This document shows positions 37,146 through 46,062 of a DNA stretch of 64,000 nt, in pieces (within the stretch, counting starts at the first letter, position 1; each line of letters begins with the position of its first letter). Under the pieces are notes generated by a model, which ran no database searches, was not told the DNA's origin, and saw only the letters and a program-made list of their open reading frames with translations. Source of the stretch: Hoylesella pleuritidis JCM 14110 (lineage in GTDB: Bacteria > Bacteroidota > Bacteroidia > Bacteroidales > Bacteroidaceae); contig NZ_BAJN01000010.1 of the NCBI RefSeq assembly GCF_000613725.1, positions 43,373 to 107,372 on the forward strand, written 5' to 3'. The translations under genes were made by a program, and so were the position numbers.

Positions 37146-37943
37146 ATGGAACAGAACAACAATAGAAAACCGGATTACGGCAATTGGATTCCGATGCCGT
37201 TTATGCGTATTCTTTACAGTGTATCTGCTGTACTTTTGCTGTTTACGGCGGTTTCCGTCCTTGCACATTGGAGCTTTATCATAACTCTTGTTGCAGGCGT
37301 TTTGCTGCTTGCGTCGCTCACCGTGACCATCTATATGCAAGTGTGTCGCAATGCATTTTCATTTGAAAGAGGCGGTCTGATGGGCGAGATCCATCAGTTT
37401 CTTATAGATCATCTCGACTGGGATGGACACGGTCGGTTGCTCGATATCGGGTGTGGTGCCGGCGCACTCACCATCCGATGTGCCCGCAAATTTACCGAAG
37501 CATCGCTCATCGGAATAGATTACTGGGGCTTTGGATGGGACTATGCCAAGGAGCAATGTGAACGAAACGCCGACATCGAGGGTGTTTCTGGGCGAACGGA
37601 GTTTTGTAAAGGCGATGCGTCGAAGCTCGATTTCGCGGACGGTGAGTTTGATGCTGCTGTCAGCAATTTTGTTTTTCACGAGGTGAGAACGCAGCCCGAC
37701 AAACGTCAGTTGGTGCGCGAGGCATTGCGGGTGGTGCGCAAAGGCGGCTTGTTTGCATTCCAAGACCTTTTCGGAAGCAAGTCGATTTATGGCGATATCC
37801 ACACACTTATCGACGAGTTGAAAGCTGAAGGTGTCAGCGAAATACATTATGTTAGTGCCGTGGGACAAATGAATTTCATTCCCGGTTACATCCGAACACC
37901 GTGGATGTTGCGCACGGTAGGCTTGCTTTACGGCCGTAAATAG
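37146..37943 (+). CDS. Membrane-anchored class I SAM-dependent methyltransferase
   Basis: 265-residue protein with two hydrophobic segments near the N-terminus (about residues 19-60), then a Rossmann-fold methyltransferase domain. Motif I is LLDIGCGAGALTIRCA, followed by GIDYWGFGWDYAKEQCERNA and the acidic GDASKLDFADGEFDAAVSNFVFHEV. The start at 37146 is set by the promoter. The substrate is unknown; the membrane anchor hints at a membrane-associated acceptor. It is monocistronic, ending at a large hairpin. Confidence 0.9.
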   Translation: MEQNNNRKPDYGNWIPMPFMRILYSVSAVLLLFTAVSVLAHWSFIITLVAGVLLLASLTVTIYMQVCRNAFSFERGGLMGEIHQFLIDHLDWDGHGRLLDIGCGAGALTIRCARKFTEASLIGIDYWGFGWDYAKEQCERNADIEGVSGRTEFCKGDASKLDFADGEFDAAVSNFVFHEVRTQPDKRQLVREALRVVRKGGLFAFQDLFGSKSIYGDIHTLIDELKAEGVSEIHYVSAVGQMNFIPGYIRTPWMLRTVGLLYGRK

Positions 37944-38004
37944 GAACGAGTAGGAATTAAGAGGGGAAAAGCCTTGCAGCAAAGCGCTGTCGGTCTCACT
38001 TACA

Positions 38005-38061
38005 ACAGCACCCGACTTCATTTCTTTTCCGATAAAGAAAAGGGACGAAGTCGGGTGCTGT
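38005..38061. terminator. Hairpin after the methyltransferase gene
   Basis: Perfect 15-bp stem (38005-38019 with 38047-38061), GC-rich, no strong T run. Lies in a 311-base convergent gap; a second 9-bp hairpin (38218-38226 with 38234-38242) lies just past the kinase stop on the other strand. Between them is GC-rich sequence with no recognisable gene. Confidence 0.6.
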
Positions 38062-38254
38062 TCGGGTAAAACAAATCAATCAAGGGTGGGGGAATGAATT
38101 CTTATTAGGTATAAAGGCTGGTACTCATTCACGCCCGACCCTTGCTCCCTGACGCCCGAGGCGCCAAGGTTTTGGTCTTGATGTTATCCCCATCGGTCCA
38201 TTTTTACCAACCTTTCTGCACATACGAAGGGAACGTATGTGCCCTGTGGGGATA

Positions 38255-39148
38255 TCAGAGTGTGCATAGGTGTGGCGGCAACTGCGGCATAGCACCGTTC
38301 TGTGTGCACACATATGCGCTGACCTCAACGGCCAAACGGTGTGCTTCTGCTACGGGCTGACCTCTCAATACGGCTGCACAGAAAGCCGCAGTGAATGAAT
38401 CGCCGGCGCCGACAGTATCTGCTACGTTTACCTTCGGCGTCTCCCGGAACGACATTGTGCCCGGAGTAAAGACGTAACTGCCGTTGATTCCGCAGGTGAG
38501 TACGAGCATATCAAGGTCGTATTTACCGAGAATGAGCCAGCATTTATTCTGAATATCTAAGCCGGGATAGCCGTATAAGCGGCCGATAGCAACTAATTCC
38601 TCGTCGTTTATTTTAAGAACGTTGCACAGTTTCAATGATTCCTGAATGATTTCTTTGGTATAAAAAGTCTGCCTTAAATTGATATCGAAGATTCGGAGAC
38701 AATCGTTTGGGGTTGTTTTCACTAACTGTCGAATCGTGTTTCGCGATACAACGTTGCGTTGGGCGAGTGATCCCCAGCAGATGGCACGGGCATTTCGGGC
38801 AGCGGCAAGCATCTCGTCGGTAAGCGGAATGTTATCCCACGCCACGTTTTCACGGATGTCATAGGTGGGAACTCCTTCGTTATCGAGCGTCACTTGTACG
38901 GTTCCGGTGGGATAAGGCACGCTGGGCATTACGTATTTGAGCCCTTTGTCGTCGAGCTGTGCAATGGTTTCCTCGGCCAATTTATCCTTGCCGAGGGCAC
39001 TGACGGCGATCGATTTCTCGCCGAATTGACTAATATGATAAGCGAAGTTGGCCGGTGCACCGCCCAATTTTTTACCTTCGGGCAACACGTCCCATAGTGC
39101 TTCGCCCACGCCGATGGCGTATTGAGGTTGTTGATACTTTGTGTTCAT
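38255..39148 (-). CDS. PfkB-family carbohydrate kinase (fructokinase-like)
   Basis: 297-residue ribokinase-fold sugar kinase. N-terminal substrate site GEALWDVLPEGKKLGGAPANFAYH, where GGAPANFA is the PfkB signature 1 region; C-terminal DTVGAGDSFTAAF holds the anion hole and the catalytic base Asp. The ALWDVLP/LGGAPANFAYH pattern is the one seen in Bacteroidota fructokinases. The ATG overlaps the stop of a small membrane-protein gene (ATGA) so the two are translationally coupled. No sucrose or fructan hydrolase is nearby. Confidence 0.92.
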   Translation of the reverse strand: MNTKYQQPQYAIGVGEALWDVLPEGKKLGGAPANFAYHISQFGEKSIAVSALGKDKLAEETIAQLDDKGLKYVMPSVPYPTGTVQVTLDNEGVPTYDIRENVAWDNIPLTDEMLAAARNARAICWGSLAQRNVVSRNTIRQLVKTTPNDCLRIFDINLRQTFYTKEIIQESLKLCNVLKINDEELVAIGRLYGYPGLDIQNKCWLILGKYDLDMLVLTCGINGSYVFTPGTMSFRETPKVNVADTVGAGDSFTAAFCAAVLRGQPVAEAHRLAVEVSAYVCTQNGAMPQLPPHLCTL

Positions 39149-39464
39149 TGTCGTATTTGGTTGTTTAAAGTTTTATTTGTGGTATGAAAATAGAGGAGAT
39201 AAGTCACACCGATGCCCATCACTAAGACGCCTCCCGCTTGGCGAAAAGCAGTAATGTGGTGACGACTCCGATTAATGTATAGCTCAAAAAGGGTGCTTGC
39301 CATTGCAGACCGAATGTGGGCAGCGATGCAATCGTTACGAGAAGACTGAGCAAAACGGTGTTTTGCATCCTCGTGTTGTTTTGAGTGCGGACAACACCGA
39401 CGAACAACAGTAAAACAAAAGCCACTGTCTGCCGTCTGTTGAGGTGTAGATTGAAATGCATCAT
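39145..39464 (-). CDS. Small four-helix membrane protein coupled to the sugar kinase (frameshifted)
   Basis: Not a family I recognise. From ATG 39464 (MMHFNLHLNRRQTVAF) the protein has three hydrophobic stretches and, as printed, stops at 39222 after LLLFAKREAS. If one base is restored near 39232, the frame continues GGVLVMGIGVTYLLYF, a fourth membrane helix, and ends at a TGA overlapping the kinase ATG. That gives 106 aa. The overlap supports the longer form. A role in sugar uptake is possible from the coupling but not shown. A -7-like TATTTTTG lies upstream at 39505-39512 (minus). Confidence 0.65.
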
Positions 39465-39770
39465 AGTTGTATGTTTAGATGTGATAGACCGTAAATTTCT
39501 GTTGCAAAAATAGTAAAATTTTTCTTCAATCGATGTCAAAAATCGTTCAGAAATGATCATATTTGTTGTAGCGTAACATTTTTATGATAAACCGCACGAT
39601 ATTTTGCATCCGACTGAACGATAGGAAAAGAAATTAAAAAACTTGTTTGTCAAGCATCAATATCTATTTTTGTATTGGCAAATAATAGCTGTTCACGGCG
39701 CAATGTGTAATGAAATGATTTCGGCTCGTTGTGTTTCTCATCATTATTTATCACATAGAATCCAGGGCGA

Positions 39771-39955
39771 TTGTATGTTGCTGATAATCAGATGAATGCA
39801 AGTCCTTCGGCGATTAATCGTTAATCGTCGTGCGTTTAACCGTTCGTTGTCTTACAAAAGACCGTTAAACGGCGTGCATTTAACGGTTAGTTGTACTGCG
39901 AAAAGTCGTTACTTGAAAAGTGATTCGTATTTTATTGATTCACAATAAGATATGG
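39771..39955. repeat. 22-bp phased dyad array, locus R8
   Basis: Five units with centres 39819, 39841, 39863, 39885 and 39907, all 22 bp apart; units three and five are of the asymmetric kind. The left flank holds TTGTATGTTGCTGATAATCAG, the right TTGATTCACAA. It lies between divergent genes; no ORF in 39513-40037. Confidence 0.85.
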
Positions 39956-40037
39956 ATGATGTGCCATCGAAATTTAATCATTCTCATTATTTACACTCGA
40001 CGGATATGCGTATGACGTGCTGTAAAACAAGAAAAAA

Positions 40038-40053
40038 TACCTATTTATAGGTA
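40038..40053. promoter_or_regulatory. TACCTA-TTTA-TAGGTA palindrome upstream of the TonB operon
   Basis: Inverted 6-mers; AATACCTA-like half sites recur at 40086-40097 (reversed, AGGTATTG, touching the -33 element) and 40127-40135 (just after the -7 element). Candidate operator. Confidence 0.4.
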
Positions 40054-40094
40054 ATCCGATAGTTTGGAAGAATATGAATCGTTATTTTTAGGTA

Positions 40095-40125
40095 TTGTTT
40101 AAATATCTAATTTCTCTTAATTTTG
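40095..40125 (+). promoter_or_regulatory. Bacteroidota-type promoter of the TonB/M16 operon
   Basis: TTG (40095-40097), 20 bp, TAATTTTG (40118-40125), 25 bases before the receptor ATG. Confidence 0.75.
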
Positions 40126-40149
40126 CATACCTATCAAGAGAGTTACTAA

Positions 40150-42878
40150 ATGAGTAAAGTAAGGATAGGATTTCTATTCGTATGCTGTTTATATGTGTGT
40201 TCGGGCTTGGCACAAACAAAACTCAGTGCAACGGTTCTCGACCGGGAGAGTCGCGAGCCGATTGTCGGGGCCACCGTTACGGTCGACGGGCAGAAGAAAG
40301 GCAGTGCAGTGACTGATGTTTCGGGCCGGTTTGTACTGAATGTTGCGGTCGGCAAGACACTCATTATTACCTATATCGGCTATCAGCGACTGTCAGTAAA
40401 AGCTGCCGAAGGGGCCTTTTATTATCTCACTCCTGATGTAAAGCGTCTTGGCGAAGTCGTTGTCACGGCGCAAGAGTCGCGTGGTTTGGCCGGCGCTTCT
40501 GTTATTCAGCGCCATGCAATGGAGCATCTTCAACCCTCATCGTTCGCCGATTTGCTCGAACTTTTACCCGGTGGACGGGCGCATGACCCGTTACTCACGG
40601 CGCCGAATACCATTCGCCTACGCGAGGCTCTGCCTCTTGCAAGTTCCAATTACGCCACTTCGTCGCTCGGAACGAGCTTTATTCTCGATGGCGCTCCTAT
40701 CAGCAACAATGCCAATATGCAGTTTCTTGCCAGCTCGTGGGAATCGAAAGCCACCACAAGAGACTTCACCAATCGTGGCGCGGATATGCGAACCATTCCT
40801 ACAGACGACATCGAACGCGTGGAGATTATCCGCGGAATACCCTCTGTGGAATATGGAGATATGACCAGTGGAGTGGTTCGCATCGAGCGGAAAAGGGGTG
40901 GGCACGATCTTAATGCACGGTTAAAGGCCGATATGGGAAGCAAACTTTTCCACCTGGCCAAGGGCTTTGAGTGGGCTGATCGACGCACACTCAACCTCAG
41001 TATTGATTATCTTGATGCCCACGCTGACCCTCGAAACACGCTCCAAAACTATCAGCGCGTAACGCTTTCGGCCCGTTTCGGGAAGCTGTGGATGGGTCAT
41101 TCGCATACCGTCCAACTGTCGACCAATCTGGATTACGGCGGCTCTTTCGATCGCGAAAAGGTCGATCCAGATCTCAATTATGGCAATGTCGACCGCTATC
41201 GATCGGCCTATAACCGTGTTGCTGCACTCACTTCGGTAGAGTTGAAGCCTATGCGTGTCCTCTGGTTCAAGTCATTTCTCGCTTCCGTTTCGGCTTCTTA
41301 CCAACACGATTTGCTGTCGCGCACCCGCTTGGTGCAACTCCAACGCGAGACACCTGCGGCCACAACGCTCACCGAAGGCGAGTCGAACGCCGTGCTGTTG
41401 CCCTTTACTTACACGGCAAGCCAGGATGTAGACGGTAAGCCTTTGAATCTTTTCGCCAAGCTGAATGCGCGTTTTCAGGTACCTGCACGCCGTATTTCCA
41501 ACACCCTTCTCATCGGAATCGATTGGAATATGGATAAGAATTACGGGCGTGGTCAGGTATTCAATCCGCTCCGTCCACTGTATCCTGGTACCTCGTCAAG
41601 GGCTCGTCGGTTGTCGGGCATCCGTGCGATGCATACCGTTTCGGCCTATGCCGAGGAGCGAATAGCAGTCTCTTTGGGCCGAAATACATTCGAGTTGGTG
41701 GGTGGATTGCGTGCAAGCGAGATGCTCAATCTGCCTGTTCATTATGCGATGCACGGCCAGGTATATTGCGATCCGCGCGTTAATGCGGGTTGGACATTCC
41801 CTAAATTCACCTTTGCTCACCGTCCTTCGTTTATCCGAATTGCTGCGGGTGTGGGCCGGCACACCAAGACTCCTACGATGGATCAGCTCTATCCGGGACT
41901 CGCTTATCTCGACATCACGCAGCTCAATTATTACCACAGCAACCCAGCTTACCGTTTAATCAATCAGCAAACCTATATCATTGACCCCACAAACGAGGCT
42001 CTTCGCCCTGCACGTAACCTGAAATGGGAGATCAGTGCAGATGTGAACGTCGGCGGAAACCGCCTTTCCGTCACACTGTTTCGTGAAGATATGCGTTCGG
42101 GTTTCAGGTCTTCTACCATCTATTCGCCCTTTATGTACAAGAAATACGATGCTTCGGGCGTAGATGCTTCCAAGTTAACGGCTCCGCCGTCTGTGGCCAA
42201 TCTGCCCTATTCCACGATGAGTGAACTCTTCGGTCACAGTGAATACACCAATGGGAGCCGTACGTTGAAACGCGGAATAGAATATACTTTCGCGTCTGAA
42301 CGTATCCGTCGGCTGCACACCCGATTGACAATTACAGGTGCGTGGTTTGTTACTCTCTATCATAACTCTATCACTTTGATGCAGCGCCCGAATGCAGTCG
42401 TAGGCGGAAAACAGATTCCTTATGCCGGAATTTACAAAGACAATGAGGGCGTCAAGCGCCAAATGGCCAACACAAACTTACGTTTGACACCGATATTCCT
42501 AAACTTCGGTTGGCCTTCTCACTGTCAGCGCAATGCTTATGGTTTACTTCTTCGCAGCGCCAAAGGTTGAGTAACGAACCCGAACAGTATATGAGTGCTG
42601 ACGGAACGGTGCACGACTGGAAGCCCGCCGACGCCCAAGACACGTATCTCCGATGGTTGGTGAGGAGATATACGGATGCTGATTATCGCAAAGATACGGT
42701 GCCTTTCAGTATGAATCTCAACCTAAAAGTAACGAAAAAGCTGTTTGGCGATCGCCTCAACATTGCGTTGTTCTGCAATAAGATATGGGATTATACGCCC
42801 GATTATGAGAATAATGGTACTACGATTCGCCGTCACGTAAATCCTTATTTTGGGTTGGAGATGAATGTGAAGATATGA
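40150..42878 (+). CDS. TonB-dependent outer-membrane receptor (frameshifted)
   Basis: Outer-membrane receptor for energised uptake. Signal peptide (about residues 1-21), a carboxypeptidase-like CarboxypepD_reg domain (TVLDRESREPIVGATV ... IITYIGYQ, about 25-95), a plug domain (GEVVVTAQES to IERVEIIRGIPSVEYGDMTSGVVRIE) and a 22-strand barrel region. It has no SusD partner. The frame breaks near 42488; one added T in a T run restores NLRFDTDIPKLRLAFSLSAQ and a normal C-terminus ending GLEMNVKI. Restored length 909 aa. It is the first gene of an operon with two lipoproteins, a DUF6850 barrel and an M16 protease. The substrate is unknown. Confidence 0.9.
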
Positions 42879-42896
42879 ACAGGGAGGCAGAAAAGA

Positions 42897-43280
42897 ATGA
42901 AAAAGCTCTTTTATACGATATGTTTTGCGGTGGTAATAGCCGTTACTGCCTGCCACGAAGACAATGAAGAATACTTCGCCGAGGCCGATATTACTGTGAA
43001 TGCAGGCGATACGCTCACGGTCGATCGCGTGCAGGCAACGGCTGTTCTGACCAATCTCAACACGCGACAGGTGACGACTTCGGCCGATTTCAACGGTCAG
43101 ACACTCCGTATCTCGTTGCTGCGCGGAGCCTATATGGTCAGTATCGAGGGCTTGATACAATACAAAGACGTAACTCAAACGGTGCATACCCGACGCTTCC
43201 GGGCTTATACCGACTATGCCGAAATGGCTCAAACGAGCGGCAACCGACTTGTACTGAACTTGATATGGATGGACAGATGA
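42897..43280 (+). CDS. Small lipoprotein of unknown function
   Basis: 127-residue protein with a lipoprotein signal (lipobox VTAC, Cys19). The mature part is about 108 residues, beta-rich by pattern, with repeated Thr-Val stretches and an acidic start (HEDNEEYFAEAD). No catalytic motif is visible. It starts 18 bases after the receptor stop codon and overlaps the DUF6850 gene by 4 bases (ATGA), so it clearly belongs to the operon; a surface or periplasmic accessory to the receptor is the simplest guess. I do not recognise the family. Confidence 0.8.
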   Translation: MKKLFYTICFAVVIAVTACHEDNEEYFAEADITVNAGDTLTVDRVQATAVLTNLNTRQVTTSADFNGQTLRISLLRGAYMVSIEGLIQYKDVTQTVHTRRFRAYTDYAEMAQTSGNRLVLNLIWMDR

Positions 43281-44787
43281 AACGCTTCCTGTACGCAATC
43301 ACGCTGGCATTGGCCTGTATTCCTGCAACGAAAATGAGTGCATCAGATCTCGATTCGGCCCGGACGGAACGCGCACGGATGTGGAATGACACGCGTCGTG
43401 CAGGTTGGACGAATCCCGCACTCTATGGAACGGCATTCCGAAAGACGCATTCCGCGCTCTTCTTTCAAAGCGATTGGGGGCACGAAAAAATACCCGTGGT
43501 GATGGAAAAAGGTTCCGGTCAGCTGTCGGGAGTGCTGAAAGCAGTTTCGTATATCCGTCTTTCAGACCGCACCACGGTGTGGGGAGCAGCCTCGTATACG
43601 ACTGGCGAGACGCGAAACATCACTTGGAATAGCACCACTGATTATCATTTGCTGGCGCCTTATGTGTTAGCCGATACCGTGGGAGGCAACACCCGCAGTG
43701 AGCGTTACTGTTTTAGCGGGGGCTATTCGGCACGAATGGGCCAATGGACTGCGGCCGGCGAACTGCTGTTCAGGGCTGAACAGGAATACCGTAAGCGTGA
43801 TCCGCGGATGCGAGGTATTGTCTCCGACCTTACGTTACGCGTCGGTGCGGCCCGCGATTGGGGCCTGGAGCGATGGGCACTGGCCGCAGAAGCCAACATC
43901 TATAAGCAGAATAACGACGTTGTTTTCCATCAAGAAGCAGGCGGTGTAACCGAATATCAGATGACAGGATTGGGCACTTACAATGCTCGTTTCACGGCTT
44001 CGGCCACCAGTATGTATTACAAAGGCGGCGGTATCGGCTTGCAAATAGATGCCCACCCGATATCGGCAGCGGGCTGGTTTGGCACCGTTGCGCTTTCGGC
44101 GCATCATTATGAGCGCATTTCCAACGAGTATAACTCGCTGCCGCTGACCACCCTTTATGTTGCGCGCGTAGGTCTTACGGCAGGTTGGAAACGCGAAGGC
44201 GCACGCTGTCTGGCCGTTTTCGGACACTTCGATCATACCCGGAAGAGCGGCGACGAACACGTGCTGGTAACGCAGTAGGCGGCGAATACCCCGTGTTAGC
44301 AGACTTAACGATGTATAAACATCGGCTGACGGATGCTTCGCTCCACGCTGTTTACGGTGAGCAGAACCGCATTTGCTGGTATGTACGGGCTGCCGTGGGT
44401 TATCGAAACAGCCGCGAACGCTATGCATATCCATTACGACAGATGGACGACCGACGGCTTTACGGTCGGTTGGATACCCAATGGCTCATCCCCGTTACAC
44501 GCCGTTTCACTTTCGAATGCGTGTTGGGCGGTAGTTATTCAGCCAACATCGACAAGGCCATTACAATGCCTTACGCCAATATGGAAGCATCGTTTATCCG
44601 AAAAGTCAATGCTACCTACCGACAACTGACGGCTAACTGCACGGCGATTAATGGCAAATTGCGAGGCGATTACACGTTGGCCGCACGGCGATTAACGGTG
44701 TATTGTGAGTTGGTTGGCAGTCAGTGGTTTAGCAACGTACAAAACAACGGACAGCAAGTAGGCCTCACGTTAGGGATCACTTATTAA
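43277..44787 (+). CDS. DUF6850-like outer-membrane beta-barrel protein (frameshifted)
   Basis: Predicted outer-membrane barrel of the DUF6850 kind. Start ATG 43277 (MKRFLYAITLAL) overlaps the preceding stop and begins a signal peptide. The mature protein has alternating aromatic beta-strands (HSALFFQSDW, TTVWGAASYTTG) and ends with Tyr after VGLTLGITY, as barrels do. The frame breaks near 44261; one restored base yields EHVAGNAVGGEYPVLADL and continues to 44787, restored length 503 aa. Relatives often sit beside DUF4876 lipoprotein genes and TonB receptors, as here. Function unknown. Confidence 0.8.
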
Positions 44788-44819
44788 TAATTGTATAACA
44801 AATCAATAATAACAGAACA

Positions 44820-46049
44820 ATGAACAACAAAATTTTGATGAGCTTTTTGATGCTCCTAACCGTGTGCACGACGCTTATTTCGTGTAAAGATAACGACGAA
44901 CAGACGCCCACTGTGGCTCAATCGGTAACACTGCAAATGCCGTTGAACCTCACGGATGCCGTTCTCAGTAATGCCACAGCAACGTTTACGAACGTTCAGA
45001 CGAGTCAAACCTTTACCATAACGACCTTTACCAAGATGGGCAATGACTATGTGGCAACCACCAATTTGCCCGTAGGCACTTACAATGTGAGTGTTGCCGG
45101 AACCATTACTTACACCATTGCGGGTACCAAAACTACCAGCAACGTGAAAGCACAAACGCAAAACGTGACCATAAAAGAGAGTGGAGCGAAGCCGGGTAAT
45201 GTCTTGCTGACGCTCAATACCTATACGGCCAAAGAGGGATTCGTTATTTCCGAAATCTTTTTTTCAGGCAATCTGACACCCGAAGGCAAGCAATATAGCA
45301 ACGGTCAATATATTAAAGTGACTAACAACACTAATGAAACGCTTTATGCAGATAGCTTAGCCTTTGTGGAATCGGCTTTCAATACGGCATTGAAACACGA
45401 CTATACGCCTGATATTATGTCACAAGCCATCAGTGTAGATGCCCTCTATATGATTCCCGGTAACGGCAAGTCGGTACCTGTTCAGCCTGGAAAGAGCTTG
45501 CTGTTAGCCATTGACGGCATTAATCATAAGGAAAAATGCACCACTGCTTACGACCTAAGTAAAGCAGATTTTGAGTTTTACGATGTAAGCAGTAACAATG
45601 TAACGGATATTGATAACCCGTCAGTTACCAATTTAGATAAATGGTATTGCTACACCAAATCGATTTTTATACTGCACAATCGAGGTTATAAAGGCTATGC
45701 ATTGGTGAAGATGCAAGCGTCGAAAGAGGACTTTTTAAAGAACAATTTCTACACGGCGACTTATCAATTCACCTTTGGTGGCTTCAACAAAACAATGAAA
45801 GAAGAGGCTTATAAGATACCTAACTCGTGGGTAGTAGATGCCGTTAATCTGGGTGCTAAGGGTAGATATGAATGGAGTGTGTTCTCAGCTGCCCTCGATG
45901 CAGGCTGGACTTACTGTTCGGAAAAGGATAACGACAAGACACGTTACGGTTTGTCGGTGATTCGGAAGATGGAAAACGGCAAGTATGTCGACACCAATAA
46001 TTCTACCAACGACTTTATTCCGCGTAGCAAAGCGAGCTTAGGCAACTAA
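44820..46049 (+). CDS. DUF4876-like lipoprotein
   Basis: 409-residue lipoprotein (lipobox LISC, Cys22). Residues about 30-125 form a beta-sandwich-like domain with Thr-rich repeats (TATFTNVQTSQTFTITTF), followed by a larger domain starting EGFVISEIFFSGNLTPEGKQYSNGQYIKVTNNTNETLYADSL, the lamin-tail-like opening of DUF4876 proteins. No enzymatic motif. Base composition is slightly more AT-rich than its neighbours. It lies 32 bases after the DUF6850 gene and 13 before the M16 protease. A surface substrate-binding role for the receptor, like a SusD substitute, is an inference from operon position. Confidence 0.82.
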   Translation: MNNKILMSFLMLLTVCTTLISCKDNDEQTPTVAQSVTLQMPLNLTDAVLSNATATFTNVQTSQTFTITTFTKMGNDYVATTNLPVGTYNVSVAGTITYTIAGTKTTSNVKAQTQNVTIKESGAKPGNVLLTLNTYTAKEGFVISEIFFSGNLTPEGKQYSNGQYIKVTNNTNETLYADSLAFVESAFNTALKHDYTPDIMSQAISVDALYMIPGNGKSVPVQPGKSLLLAIDGINHKEKCTTAYDLSKADFEFYDVSSNNVTDIDNPSVTNLDKWYCYTKSIFILHNRGYKGYALVKMQASKEDFLKNNFYTATYQFTFGGFNKTMKEEAYKIPNSWVVDAVNLGAKGRYEWSVFSAALDAGWTYCSEKDNDKTRYGLSVIRKMENGKYVDTNNSTNDFIPRSKASLGN

Positions 46050-46062
46050 CAAATCAGTGCGA

